From positions 1 through 64,000 of the forward strand of contig DESK01000032.1 of NCBI GenBank assembly GCA_002361955.1: a stretch of DNA of 64,000 nt, read 5' to 3'. The position numbers and the translations under genes are program-made. Below are positions 26,043 to 35,396 of this stretch, piece by piece. Source of the DNA: Lachnospiraceae bacterium UBA3316 (GTDB taxonomy: Bacteria > Bacillota > Clostridia > Lachnospirales > Lachnospiraceae). Each line of letters starts with the position of its first letter. Position 1 is the first letter of the stretch. The notes beneath the pieces were generated by a model, which was not told where the DNA came from, made no database searches, and saw only the letters and a program-made list of their open reading frames with translations.

Positions 26043-26900
26043 TTAAACCAAGGCGTCCGCCAAAGCCGCAAACTCTTCCAAAGTCAACGCCTCCCCGCGC
26101 ACATTGGGAGAAAGCCCCGCCGCCGCGATGGCCTCCGCGATCTGCTCCTTTGGGGCACCGATCTCCGGCGAATTATTCAAGCTGTTTTGCAAGGTCTTTC
26201 TCCTCTGGTTAAACGAAGCCCGGATCACGCGAAACAGCAGCCCCTCGTCTTTTACAGAAACTTTCGGTTCCCTGCGGCAAGTCATGCGTATGACTGCGCT
26301 CCCCACCTTCGGGCGGGGCATAAAGCAGTTCGGCGGCACGTTGGCCGCGATATAAGGCTCGGCATAATACTGGACGGCCAGAGAAAGGGCGCCGTAATCC
26401 TTTGTGCCGGGGCCCGCCTGCATCCTCTGGGCCACCTCCTTTTGTACCATCACCGTGACGCTCTCCAAGGGCACATGGCGCTCAAAAAGCCCCATGATAA
26501 TCGGGGTGGTGATATAGTAGGGCAGGTTTGCCACCACCTTGATGGGCTTTCCGTCGTTTTCCCGCTCCACAAGCCCTCTGATATCAAGCTTCATGATATC
26601 CTCATTCAAAACCCTCACATTGTCATAGGCGGCAAGGGTCTCTTCTAAAATCGGAATCAGCATCCTGTCGATCTCCACGGCCAGCACCCTTCCTGCGCTT
26701 TCCGCCAGATACTGCGTCATCGTTCCGATACCGGGGCCGATTTCCAGAACAAAATCCTCCCCGGTGATGCCTGCCGCCGCGATAATCTTCTCCAGCACAT
26801 GGGCGTCAATCAGAAAATTCTGGCCAAACTTCTTCTGGAAGGCAAACTCATATTTCCGGATGATTTCAATTGTCCGCTGGGGATTTGATAACTTTTCCAT
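26043..26900 (-). CDS. rsmA: 16S rRNA (adenine1518/1519-N6)-dimethyltransferase RsmA (KsgA)
   Basis: RsmA dimethylates two adjacent adenines near the 3' end of 16S rRNA late in small-subunit assembly. The 285-residue protein has the family N terminus (KKFGQNFLIDAHVLEKI), SAM motif I VLEIGPGIGTMTQYLAE, motif II AVEIDRMLIPILEE, catalytic motif IV VANLPYYITTPI, and the C-terminal helical domain with RASFNQRRKTLQNSL. GAGAGGTAGAG precedes the ATG, which lies two bases after the tatD stop. Loss of the enzyme gives kasugamycin resistance in other bacteria. Confidence 0.96.
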   Translation of the reverse strand: MEKLSNPQRTIEIIRKYEFAFQKKFGQNFLIDAHVLEKIIAAAGITGEDFVLEIGPGIGTMTQYLAESAGRVLAVEIDRMLIPILEETLAAYDNVRVLNEDIMKLDIRGLVERENDGKPIKVVANLPYYITTPIIMGLFERHVPLESVTVMVQKEVAQRMQAGPGTKDYGALSLAVQYYAEPYIAANVPPNCFMPRPKVGSAVIRMTCRREPKVSVKDEGLLFRVIRASFNQRRKTLQNSLNNSPEIGAPKEQIAEAIAAAGLSPNVRGEALTLEEFAALADALV

Positions 26901-26902
26901 CT

Positions 26903-27673
26903 CTACCTCTCAATCCGGTACATTCGGCGCGCATTGTCCCAGGTTGCCTGCTCCGCCTCCTGCCTCGTAATCCCTTTGAGCTCCGCGATACAGTCGAGCA
27001 CATGGGCGATCAGCGGGGAGGCATTGCGCTTGCCCCGAAAGGGAACAGGGGCCAGGTACGGGCAGTCCGTCTCCACCAGGATCCTGTCCAGCGGCGCGTA
27101 CTCCACCACTTCCTTCAGTACCCTGGCGTTTTTAAAGGTCACTACGCCTCCCACGCCCAGGTAGTAGCCCAGATTCAGATAATCCCTGGCCATCTCCTTA
27201 GAGCCTGAATAGCAGTGGATCACGCCCCCGGTGCTTCCTGCGTGCTCCGTCTTTATCATGTCAAACGTATCCTGGGCAGCCTCCCGGCTGTGGATATTGA
27301 CCGGCAGCCCCGTCTCCTTGGCAAGGGCCAGCTGGCGGGCAAACCACTCCTGCTGCAGCTTCCTGGGGTGTTTGTCCCAGTAGTAATCCAGGCCGATCTC
27401 GCCCACAGCGACGATCTTTTCCCTGGCGCACAGAGACCTGAGCTCCGCCAAAACCTCTTCATTCAACTGATCTACATGGTCGGGGTGTATGCCTACGGCT
27501 CCGTAGACGAACGGATACCGCTCCGCCAGGGCCGCCGTGTCGCGCACCCCCCGCAGGCTGGCCCCCACATTTACAATGGCGCCTACGCCTGCGTCCTGCA
27601 TCCCGCCAAGCAGCTCTTCTCTGTCTTCATCAAATGCCTCATCATCGTAATGGGCGTGACTGTCAAATATCAT
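26903..27673 (-). CDS. tatD: TatD family metal-dependent hydrolase
   Basis: The 256-residue TIM-barrel hydrolase has the first metal pair in MIFDSHAHYDDEAFDEDREE, metal Glu in VAVGEIGLDYYWDKHP, histidines in NIHSREAAQDT and VIHCYSG, and Asp in ILVETDCPYLAP. TatD enzymes act as 3'-5' DNA exonucleases or similar nucleases. The position between metG and rsmA is the order widely conserved in Firmicutes. The start overlaps the metG stop by four bases (ATGA). Confidence 0.95.
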   Translation of the reverse strand: MIFDSHAHYDDEAFDEDREELLGGMQDAGVGAIVNVGASLRGVRDTAALAERYPFVYGAVGIHPDHVDQLNEEVLAELRSLCAREKIVAVGEIGLDYYWDKHPRKLQQEWFARQLALAKETGLPVNIHSREAAQDTFDMIKTEHAGSTGGVIHCYSGSKEMARDYLNLGYYLGVGGVVTFKNARVLKEVVEYAPLDRILVETDCPYLAPVPFRGKRNASPLIAHVLDCIAELKGITRQEAEQATWDNARRMYRIER

Positions 27674-29619
27674 GCGATCTCAGCCCCCGCAGGCATCTTC
27701 TTCTCCGGAACCATCAAGGACAGCTCCCCGTTCTCGCCCTCGGCGCAGAGCAGCATGCCCTCAGAAAGCACTCCTGCCAGCTTGGCCGGTTTTAAATTCA
27801 CCAGCACCATGACCTTCTTTCCTACCATCTCCTCGGGAGTATAGTGGGCCTTGATTCCGGATACGATCTGTTTCACCTGGCTGCCGATCCTCACCTGGGA
27901 ACAGAGCAGCTTTTTCGATTTCTTAACTGCCTCACAGGCTATGATCTCTCCCACCTGGAACTGCAGCTTCTCGAAATCATCGAAGGTGATTTCCGGCTTC
28001 GCCTCTATGTCGATCACGGGCTCCGCAGGTGCTTCCTCCTCCTGGGCCGGATAGAGCTCTTCCACCTTTGCCAGAACCTCCTTCACATCGAGACGGGCAA
28101 AGAGGATCTCCGGCTTCTCCGTTACCTTCGTACCTGACTCGTAATGGCCCCAGGTTTCCATTTCCTCAAGACTTCTCTTTGCCGCATTCAGCTGGGACAG
28201 GATTTTTTCAGAGGTCTCCGGCATAAAGGACTCCAGCAGGGACGCGCCGATGGAGATTCCCTCTACCAGGTTGTACAGCACCGTCGCCAGACGGTCCTTT
28301 TTCGCCTCGTCCTTGGCCAGCGCCCAGGGCATCGTCTCATCAATATATTTATTGCAGCGCTTAAACAGGGTAAAGATCTCCGTGATCGCGTCGGCCACCC
28401 GCAGGTCATCCATCTTTGCCGCCACCTTTTTCGGCACCTCCAGGGCCACAGCCTTCAATTCCTCATCCACCGGCTCTGCCGCCCCTTTGTCGGCCACCAC
28501 GCCGCCAAAGTATTTATTTGACATGGAGATGGTGCGGTTCACCAGGTTGCCCAGGGTGTTCGCCAGATCGGAGTTCAGCCGCTCTACCATCAGCTCCCAG
28601 GAGATCACCCCGTCGTTCTCAAAGGGCATCTCGTGAAGCACAAAATAACGGACAGCGTCCACGCCGAAGAAATCCACCAGCTCATCTGCGTACAGCACAT
28701 TTCCCTTGGATTTGCTCATCTTGCCGTCGCCCTGCAGGAGCCAGGGATGGCCGAAGATCTGCTTGGGAAGGGGCAGATCAAGGGCCATCAGAAAGATGGG
28801 CCAGTAAATCGTATGGAAGCGGATGATATCCTTTCCGATCAGGTGCAGGTCCGCCGGCCAGTCCTTTTTAAACTGCTCCCTACACTCCCCGTCACAGTCA
28901 TAGCCGATACCGGTGATGTAGTTTGTTAAGGCATCCAGCCACACGTAGACCACGTGCTTCGGGTCAAAGTCCACCGGAATGCCCCACTTAAAGGAGGTTC
29001 TGGACACACAGAGATCCTGCAGTCCCGGAAGCAGGAAATTGTTCATCATCTCATTTTTCCTGGATACGGGCTGGATAAACTCCGGATGAGTGTTGATATG
29101 TTCGATGAGCCTGTCCGCGTATTTGCTCATTTTAAAGAAGTAAGCCTCCTCCTTGGCCGGCTGCACCTCCCTGCCGCAGTCAGGGCATTTGCCGTCCACC
29201 AGCTGGGACTCCGTGAAAAAGGACTCGCAGGGCGTACAGTACATACCCTCGTAGTAGCCCTTGTAAATATCTCCCTGGTCGTAGAGCTTTTTAAAGATTT
29301 TCTGCACCTGGCGCTCATGGGCCTCATCGGTGGTGCGGATAAATTTGTCGTAGGAGGTGTTCATCAAATCCCAGATCCGATGGATTTCCCCGGCCGTGCC
29401 GTCCACGAACTCCTTGGGCGTCACGCCCGCCTCCTGGGCCTTCAGCTCAATCTTCTGTCCGTGCTCGTCCGTTCCCGTCTGGAAGAACACATCATATCCC
29501 TGCATCCTCTTAAACCTGGCAATGCTGTCCGCCAGCACGATCTCATAGGTATTGCCAATATGGGGCTTGCCGGAGGTGTAGGCGATGGCCGTAGTGATAT
29601 AATACTTTTTCTTATCCAT
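27670..29619 (-). CDS. metG: Methionyl-tRNA synthetase with C-terminal tRNA-binding domain
   Basis: The enzyme charges tRNA-Met with methionine. The start is set at the ATG at 29619 (MDKKKYYITTAIAYTSGKPH), after AAGGAAAGATGAGGAAT. The 28 codons upstream in the same frame belong to the T-box. The 649-residue protein has HIGH motif HIGNTY, zinc-knuckle cysteines CTPCESF and CPDCGR, KMSKS motif KMSKSKGN, an anticodon-binding helical domain, and a C-terminal Trbp111-like tRNA-binding domain (FEKLQFQVGEIIACEAV). Expression is controlled by the T-box directly upstream. Confidence 0.96.
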   Translation of the reverse strand: MDKKKYYITTAIAYTSGKPHIGNTYEIVLADSIARFKRMQGYDVFFQTGTDEHGQKIELKAQEAGVTPKEFVDGTAGEIHRIWDLMNTSYDKFIRTTDEAHERQVQKIFKKLYDQGDIYKGYYEGMYCTPCESFFTESQLVDGKCPDCGREVQPAKEEAYFFKMSKYADRLIEHINTHPEFIQPVSRKNEMMNNFLLPGLQDLCVSRTSFKWGIPVDFDPKHVVYVWLDALTNYITGIGYDCDGECREQFKKDWPADLHLIGKDIIRFHTIYWPIFLMALDLPLPKQIFGHPWLLQGDGKMSKSKGNVLYADELVDFFGVDAVRYFVLHEMPFENDGVISWELMVERLNSDLANTLGNLVNRTISMSNKYFGGVVADKGAAEPVDEELKAVALEVPKKVAAKMDDLRVADAITEIFTLFKRCNKYIDETMPWALAKDEAKKDRLATVLYNLVEGISIGASLLESFMPETSEKILSQLNAAKRSLEEMETWGHYESGTKVTEKPEILFARLDVKEVLAKVEELYPAQEEEAPAEPVIDIEAKPEITFDDFEKLQFQVGEIIACEAVKKSKKLLCSQVRIGSQVKQIVSGIKAHYTPEEMVGKKVMVLVNLKPAKLAGVLSEGMLLCAEGENGELSLMVPEKKMPAGAEIA

Positions 29620-29650
29620 ATTCCTCATCTTTCCTTTCTTTTCCTTCATA

Positions 29651-29945
29651 ATAAAAAGCCTTCTCAATATCTCTATTGAGAAGGCGATTTCCCGCGTTAC
29701 CACTTCACTTTATCCATTTCTCACGAAACAGACCTCTGCAAGTGCGTCTCCACACTCTACCGCTGTAACAGGCGGCACCTGTCGCAGCCTTACTGCCCTG
29801 GCAGTTCGGTGCGCCGCTCGGAAGCCATCTTCCATCCCTCTTCCTATATCCCTCTCAGCCCGACGGGAATTCTCTGTAATATTCCAATGGATGTACTCTC
29901 TTCGTCTTCGCATTTTCCTAGTGCTAAGGCTAACATAATCAAAAG
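29651..29945 (-). promoter_or_regulatory. T-box riboswitch controlling metG
   Basis: The minus strand carries the T-box sequence AAGTGGTAACGCGGG (29691-29705), whose TGGT pairs with the tRNA acceptor end. It is followed by a terminator stem, GCCTTCTCAATA/TATTGAGAAGGC (29658-29685), and a T-run. The upstream 220 bases hold the stem I region. An ATG triplet (29826-29828) between GGAAG and GCTTCC is a fair candidate for the methionine specifier. A -35-like TTGACA lies at 29950-29955, but its -10 partner is poor. Uncharged tRNA-Met would stabilise the antiterminator and raise metG-tatD-rsmA expression. Confidence 0.93.
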
Positions 29946-29963
29946 GGGATGTCAAGCAGGTTT

Positions 29964-31916
29964 TTACTGCTCTGTCTCGATCTTTCGGATTTTCTTCGTC
30001 CTGATCTCCTCCACAATCTCCTCCGCGAAGACGTCCAGGGGCTTCTGTCCCTCGTCGCCCAGATAACGGCTTCTGACAGAGACCACGCCGTCCTCTTCCT
30101 CCTTTGCTCCCACTACGAGCATATAAGGCACACGCTCCAGCCGCGCCTCACGGATCTTGTAGCCCATCTTCTCAGAACGCCTGTCTACGGAGCAGCGGAT
30201 GCCTTTCTCCCGCAGCTTCGCCTCCACCTGGGCGGCGTAGTCGTGGAATTTCTCGGAGATGGGGATCACACGTACCTGCTCCGGGCAAAGCCAGGTGGGG
30301 AACAGGCCGGCGTACTTCTCGATGAGCCATGCCAGCGTCCTCTCATAGCAGCCCATGGAGGTTCTGTGGATAATATAGGGACGTTTCTTTTCCCCGTTCT
30401 CGTCAATATAGTACATATCAAACTGCTCGGCCAGAAGGGCGTCCCACTGGATCGTGATCATCGTATCCTCCTTGCCGTACACGTTTTTCGCATTGATATC
30501 TACCTTGGGGCCATAGAACGCGGCCTCTCCCACATCCTCCGTGAACGGAATATTCAGCTCCTGGAGCATGGTGCGGATATGGCCCTCCGTTTCCTCCCAG
30601 ACCTGGGGCTCCCCGATATATTTCTCCCTGTTTTCAGGATCCCATTTGGACAGATGGTAGGTCACATCCTCCTCCACGCCCAATACCTGGAGGCAATACT
30701 GGGCCAGGGCGATACAGTCCTTAAACTCCTTCACCATCTGGTCCGGCCTCACGATCAGATGTCCCTCTGAAATCGTGAACTGGCGCACACGCGTCAGGCC
30801 GTGCATCTCCCCGGAATCCTCATTCCGAAACAGGGTGGACGTCTCGCCGTACCGCAGGGGCAGATCGCGGTAGCTGTGCTGCTCTGCCTTGTATACATAA
30901 TACTGGAAGGGACAGGTCATCGGGCGCAGGGCGTAAACCTCTTTATCCTTCTCCTCGTCTCCCAGTACAAACATTCCGTCTTTATAGTGATCCCAATGGC
31001 CGGAGATCTTGTACAGGTCGCTCTTTGCCATCAGGGGCGTCTTTGTGCGGACATAGCCCCGCTTTGTCTCCTCGTCCTCGATCCAGCGCTGGAGCTCCTG
31101 AAGGATGATCACACCGTTGGGCATGATCAGGGGAAGTCCCTGCCCGATCACATCCACCGTGGTAAAGATCTTCATCTCCCTGCCCAGCTTATTGTGGTCA
31201 CGCTTCTTTGCCTCCTCCATCTGCTCCAGATGGGCGTTCAGCTCCTCCTTTGTGCCGTAGGCCGTCCCGTAGATGCGGGTGAGCATCTGGTTTTTCTCGC
31301 TTCCTCTCCAGTACGCGCCGGAAGAAGACAACAGCTTAAAGGCCTTCACGCCCTTCGTGCTCATCAGATGAGGGCCTGCGCACAGATCCACCCAGTCTCC
31401 CTGAGAATAGAAGGAAATCTCCGCGTCCTCCGGCAGATCCTGGATCAGCTCCACCTTATAGGGCTCTCCCTTCTCCTGGAAAAAGGCGATGGCCTCCTCC
31501 CTAGATTTCGTAAACCGCATAATCTTCGCGCCCTTCTTGATGATCTTCTTCATCTCTTTTTCCAGCTCGTCCAGATCCTCCCTGGAAAATGGCTCACATT
31601 CAAAATCATAATAAAATCCCGTGTCGATGGACGGGCCGATAGCCACCTTTGCCCCGGGACGCAGCTTCTGCACCGCCTCCGCCAGCACATGGGATGCCGT
31701 ATGGCGCAGAGCCGCCAGCCCCTTCTCATCCTTCGCCGTAAGGATATTCACTTCACAGTCCTGATCCACCACCGTGCGCAGATCCGCCACTTCCCCGTTG
31801 ATCTCACCGGCGCAGGCGGCCCTTGCCAGCCCCTCGCTGATGTCAAACGCAATGTCGATCAGGGCCTTCGCCTCTGTATACTCTCTCTTTGAACCGTCTT
31901 TCAATGTAATAATCAT
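29964..31916 (-). CDS. thrS: Threonyl-tRNA synthetase
   Basis: ThrS charges tRNA-Thr and edits mischarged serine. The 650-residue protein has an N-terminal TGS domain (MIITLKDGSKREYTEAKALI), the SAD editing domain with RHTASHVLAEAVQKL and later CAGPH, class II catalytic motifs (motif 2 FRNEDSGEMHGLTRVRQF, motif 3 region HRTSMGCYERTLAWLIEKY) and an anticodon-binding domain (VRVIPISEKFHDYAAQVEAK). GTGAGGCGTAACT precedes the ATG. No T-box or terminator lies in the 47 bases to the upstream phosphoesterase gene, so any leader control must sit further upstream. Confidence 0.96.
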   Translation of the reverse strand: MIITLKDGSKREYTEAKALIDIAFDISEGLARAACAGEINGEVADLRTVVDQDCEVNILTAKDEKGLAALRHTASHVLAEAVQKLRPGAKVAIGPSIDTGFYYDFECEPFSREDLDELEKEMKKIIKKGAKIMRFTKSREEAIAFFQEKGEPYKVELIQDLPEDAEISFYSQGDWVDLCAGPHLMSTKGVKAFKLLSSSGAYWRGSEKNQMLTRIYGTAYGTKEELNAHLEQMEEAKKRDHNKLGREMKIFTTVDVIGQGLPLIMPNGVIILQELQRWIEDEETKRGYVRTKTPLMAKSDLYKISGHWDHYKDGMFVLGDEEKDKEVYALRPMTCPFQYYVYKAEQHSYRDLPLRYGETSTLFRNEDSGEMHGLTRVRQFTISEGHLIVRPDQMVKEFKDCIALAQYCLQVLGVEEDVTYHLSKWDPENREKYIGEPQVWEETEGHIRTMLQELNIPFTEDVGEAAFYGPKVDINAKNVYGKEDTMITIQWDALLAEQFDMYYIDENGEKKRPYIIHRTSMGCYERTLAWLIEKYAGLFPTWLCPEQVRVIPISEKFHDYAAQVEAKLREKGIRCSVDRRSEKMGYKIREARLERVPYMLVVGAKEEEDGVVSVRSRYLGDEGQKPLDVFAEEIVEEIRTKKIRKIETEQ

Positions 31917-31963
31917 AGTTACGCCTCACTTATCTTTTCTCATGAATTTCGCTGGTTATCATT

Positions 31964-32575
31964 TTACCGCACTTTATCAAAATCATCAACCTCTATCACA
32001 CATCTTTCAAACGCATTGATCACATTCGTCTCCCCGTACTTGTCGTACCGCCTGCAGGAAGCCCCGTAATTCAGATGCACGTGGCCGTGAATAAAAAATT
32101 TCGGTTGATACTTATCCATCAGCTCCTGGAACACTTTAAAGCCCTGGTGGGGCAGATCCCTGCCGTCATTGAGCTGGTAGGCCGGGGCATGGGTCAGCAG
32201 GATGTCAAAGCCCTTCTTCCGCCACAGGGAAAACCGGAGCCTGCGCACCCTTCTGGCCATCTGCTTGTCCGTGTACTGATGCTTGCCGGGGCGGTAACGC
32301 ATAGAGCCTCCCAGCCCCAGGATCCTCAGGCCCTGATACTCATAAATCCGATCCTCAATACAGATGCATCCCTCCGGAGGCGTCTGCTCATACTTGTCAT
32401 CATGGTTTCCATGGACATACAGCACAGGCACCGAGGAAAAGGTTACGAGAAAGGACAGATACCTGGGATCCAGATCTCCCGCCGACAGGATCAGGTCGAT
32501 CTCATCAAACCGTCCCTCTTCATAAAAATCCCATAAATATTTTGATTCTTCATCAGCAATCGCCAATATTTTCAT
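31964..32575 (-). CDS. Calcineurin-like metallophosphoesterase
   Basis: The 203-residue protein is a compact metallophosphoesterase. The first motif is MKILAIADEESKYLWDF, where the usual D-x-H has become D-E-E. The others are LILSAGDLDPRYL, VLYVHGNHDDKYE, ILLTHAPAYQL and FFIHGHVHLNYG, each carrying expected metal or catalytic residues. The altered first motif may weaken one metal site. Substrates of this group include cyclic nucleotides and phosphoproteins; none can be chosen here. The start lies three bases after the stop of the upstream BMP-domain gene, which indicates a shared transcript. Confidence 0.82.
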   Translation of the reverse strand: MKILAIADEESKYLWDFYEEGRFDEIDLILSAGDLDPRYLSFLVTFSSVPVLYVHGNHDDKYEQTPPEGCICIEDRIYEYQGLRILGLGGSMRYRPGKHQYTDKQMARRVRRLRFSLWRKKGFDILLTHAPAYQLNDGRDLPHQGFKVFQELMDKYQPKFFIHGHVHLNYGASCRRYDKYGETNVINAFERCVIEVDDFDKVR

Positions 32576-32578
32576 AGG

Positions 32579-34498
32579 CTATACCTTCTCACCCTGCTCG
32601 ATGACTCCCTGCAGGGATACCACCGGCTTCGCGTTCTCCACCAGATGGTCCATTTCCGGTATACAGCCGATCACGTTCTCCGCCAGCCAGTCCATCATGG
32701 CGATAGCCTCCGGGCTTAAGACCTGATCCTCCCGCTGTATCAGGCCTTTCTGGGAATACAGGGCGCCTGAAAAGGGGTTAAAATCTCCCTTACTGATCGT
32801 GTTCTTTAAAAGCTCCACCAGACGCACCGTGCCGATGGGCAGATGATGGGAACAGATCACGTCCACGATCCCCGCGGACATTCCCCACCAGTAATTCAGC
32901 CCCTTCGTGTCGGCAGAAGCGTCGTCATACTTCCAGACTCCATTCATGATGTTCCTGATCATCTTTTCATAGAAAACGCCCCAGTGCCATACGGGCATAG
33001 CCAGGTTCCAGGGCCGGTCCTTCGCCGCATGGTACAGGCCAAACTCCCGGTTGACCCTTCCCGGCACGATCATGTCTCTTCCCGAAATAAATTTGATCTT
33101 TTGCTCCGCAAATATCCGGGCCGGATCCCGGTCCTTTATGCTGGACCATTCCAGATAAATCTTGGCTCTGGGATTGACCATTTTCGCCCCCAGGGCAAAG
33201 GCATTGATATTTGCCGTGGTGCCAAAGATCGGATAATCCGCCAGATAGCCGATCTTTCCGTTCTCCGCCAGGGCTCCCGCGATGGCTCCCATAAGAAACT
33301 TCGCCTCATACATCCTGGCGGAATAGGTGCGGATATTTTTATGGGAGGTATTTAAGGAGCAATTTAAGATCTTTACCTCCGGATGCTCTATGGCTGCCTT
33401 CAGGCTGGCCTTCAAAAGGGGCGGGGACGTGGTAAAGATCAGGTTGTTCCCCTCCGCGATGGCAAGCTCCAGCAGCTCCTCCGCGTTCCCCTCGGTGGCG
33501 TTCATATAGCTTACCGTACGCACCTGGTCCGCAAAGGTCTCCTCCAGGTGCATCCGCCCCAGCTCGTGGGCATACGTCCAGGCCGAAGTCTCCGTAGTCT
33601 TCTCATGCAGGAAGGCTACCCGCTGTTTCGGTACACTGACGGGGATCAGCCGTTCTAAAATGCTCTTTTTCACCTCACCGTTCTCGGTGGGATCCATCTG
33701 CAGCTCCACCGATTTCTCCGTGCGCAGCAGCTTAAATTCATCCCAGGATTTGACCAGCTTCCCCTTGAGCTCTGCACTTGTCATATCCTTCAGGGTCTGA
33801 TAATCATAAATATCGAGAAAAGAAAGGAACGCGTCCCCCGGCAGGATATTCAGCTTCTTTCCGCCGTTTGCCTCAAACTCCGCCGTAAACCTGGAATACA
33901 CGGAGCTAAAATCCTGCTTATCCTCATCCGTCCAGACCTCATCGGGTCGCTTTCCGATCAGGTATTGAAGCTTCGCAAAGCTTCCCTCCTGGGAAAACCA
34001 GATATAATTTACCTGGGACAGGTTATAAAACGCCATAAACTGATAGTATATCTGCGTCTCCTTGTCATCCCTGCGGGGCGGAACGATCCTCGTCACATCC
34101 CCCAGCACGGAGACAGCGCCCACATACTTTAACACGCTGACACGCTTATTCCCTTCTTCGATGTAAAACTGATTCATAAATTCATAGGCCTTCACAGGAT
34201 CGCGGATCCCTTCCTCCAAATGGGCCTTGTAGAGCTCCGTCCATTTATGGGCGAACTCGGAATTTGCTTTCAATGTGGGATAGAAGCCCTTGCTGAAGGC
34301 GTTGCTCCTTCCCTCGCTCTTTGTCCCGACGATCTGATCCATAGGGATCTGGACCAGCCCCAAAGGGATACCCGTCACGCTTGTGATGCCCTTTTCTTTT
34401 AAAATTTCATCCAGCACAAGGGGGATTCCCCCCTCCTTTTTTCCAAGCTTATAGGCTTTTTCATAATCTGCCAGTGCTTCTGATGTGGTAATGGCCAT
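32579..34498 (-). CDS. Cytoplasmic BMP-domain protein with ParB-like N-terminal domain
   Basis: The 639-residue protein has two parts. Residues 1-270 contain a ParB-like core: PLGLVQIPMDQIVGTKSEGR, then FYIEEGNKRVSVLKYVGAVS, where EGNKRVSV matches the GxxR signature. Residues 290-639 are a BMP/Med-type periplasmic-binding fold (QRVAFLHEKTTETSAWTYAH, then NGKIGYLADYPIFGTTANIN). There is no signal peptide or lipobox, so it should stay in the cytoplasm, unlike BMP lipoproteins that bind nucleosides for ABC import. It may be a ligand-sensing regulator. No transporter genes adjoin it. GGGAGGAGTATAG precedes the ATG. The gene is likely co-transcribed with the phosphoesterase and perhaps thrS. Confidence 0.8.
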   Translation of the reverse strand: MAITTSEALADYEKAYKLGKKEGGIPLVLDEILKEKGITSVTGIPLGLVQIPMDQIVGTKSEGRSNAFSKGFYPTLKANSEFAHKWTELYKAHLEEGIRDPVKAYEFMNQFYIEEGNKRVSVLKYVGAVSVLGDVTRIVPPRRDDKETQIYYQFMAFYNLSQVNYIWFSQEGSFAKLQYLIGKRPDEVWTDEDKQDFSSVYSRFTAEFEANGGKKLNILPGDAFLSFLDIYDYQTLKDMTSAELKGKLVKSWDEFKLLRTEKSVELQMDPTENGEVKKSILERLIPVSVPKQRVAFLHEKTTETSAWTYAHELGRMHLEETFADQVRTVSYMNATEGNAEELLELAIAEGNNLIFTTSPPLLKASLKAAIEHPEVKILNCSLNTSHKNIRTYSARMYEAKFLMGAIAGALAENGKIGYLADYPIFGTTANINAFALGAKMVNPRAKIYLEWSSIKDRDPARIFAEQKIKFISGRDMIVPGRVNREFGLYHAAKDRPWNLAMPVWHWGVFYEKMIRNIMNGVWKYDDASADTKGLNYWWGMSAGIVDVICSHHLPIGTVRLVELLKNTISKGDFNPFSGALYSQKGLIQREDQVLSPEAIAMMDWLAENVIGCIPEMDHLVENAKPVVSLQGVIEQGEKV

Positions 34499-34544
34499 CT
34501 ATACTCCTCCCGTCTGCGCAGCCCCATGGCTGCAGGTTAACATC

Positions 34545-34578
34545 CAAAAATACCCAGGCGTTTTTCCCGCCTGAGTAT
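34545..34578 (-). terminator. Intrinsic terminator of the SsuABC-like operon
   Basis: ATACCCAGGCG (34550-34560) pairs with CGCCTGAGTAT (34568-34578) around a short A/T loop. On the minus strand a T-run follows (TATTTTTGG). It ends the transporter operon before the BMP-domain gene. Confidence 0.87.
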
Positions 34579-34619
34579 AGTTTACGAAATATTACTTTGA
34601 AAAGCAACAAAAATCTCCC

Positions 34620-35396
34620 TTAACTGCTCAGTCCCCTCTTTTTCAGGGCATGCTTCTCCAGGTTGGAGAACACCAGCTTATCCACCAGCACGCCTACCAG
34701 GATGATCACAAGCATCACCGCCGTCACCTGGTTGATATCCGCCATATCCCTGCCGGACATCAGCGTGTAGCCCAGGCCCACGTAGGCGGACATCACCTCG
34801 CCGGACATCAGCGCCCTCCAGGCGAAGGACCAGGACTGCTTGAGCCCCGCCAGCACGCCCGGAAGGGCTGCCGGCCAGATCACTCTCCCGTAAAGGGAAA
34901 GCTTCCCTGCCCCCATGGTCTGGGCAGCCTTCACATAGATCGGCGGAACCGTGCGGATGGCATTCTCTATGGCCAGGGATACGCTGAAGGTGGAGCCGAT
35001 GACGATCACGAAAAGGATCGAGGCCTCCCCCAGCCCGAACCATAAGATGGCGAAGGGCACCCAGCAGACGCTGGGCAGGGACTGAATGCCATTCAGGAGA
35101 GGTTTTAGATTTCTGTTAAAATACCCGGAGGAAGAAACCAAAAGCCCCAGAGCCGTCCCTATGACAAGAGAAATGGCAAAGCCGATCAGTACCCGGCGCA
35201 GGCTGCACGCCGACGCCTGCAAAAGCGTTCCGTTTCCCGCCATTTTCCCCAGGCTTCTCACAACGCCCAGAGGAGAAGGCAGCGCGTAGGGCTTCCACCA
35301 CCCGAGGGGGCCTGTTCCGAGAGAATACACCGCCTGCCAGACGAGCACCAGCAAAGCTAAAAACAACAGACTGCTGCACAGCCGCTTAATGGTCAT
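34620..35396 (-). CDS. ABC transporter permease, SsuC/TauC-like
   Basis: The 258-residue permease has about six membrane helices and the cytoplasmic EAA-type loop with MGAGKLSLYGRVIWPAALPG, the usual contact with the ATPase. The family imports sulfonates, taurine, nitrate or related small anions and thiamine precursors. The ATG at 35396 is chosen; it overlaps the ATPase stop by 11 bases. A TTG at 35411 in the same frame is a less likely start. It is the last gene of the three-gene operon. Confidence 0.9.
   Translation of the reverse strand: MTIKRLCSSLLFLALLVLVWQAVYSLGTGPLGWWKPYALPSPLGVVRSLGKMAGNGTLLQASACSLRRVLIGFAISLVIGTALGLLVSSSGYFNRNLKPLLNGIQSLPSVCWVPFAILWFGLGEASILFVIVIGSTFSVSLAIENAIRTVPPIYVKAAQTMGAGKLSLYGRVIWPAALPGVLAGLKQSWSFAWRALMSGEVMSAYVGLGYTLMSGRDMADINQVTAVMLVIILVGVLVDKLVFSNLEKHALKKRGLSS

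Noticed and set aside
29691..29705. tRNA-like sequence upstream of metG
   Set aside because: The conserved AAGTGGTAACGCGGG followed by a terminator stem is a T-box, not a tRNA gene.
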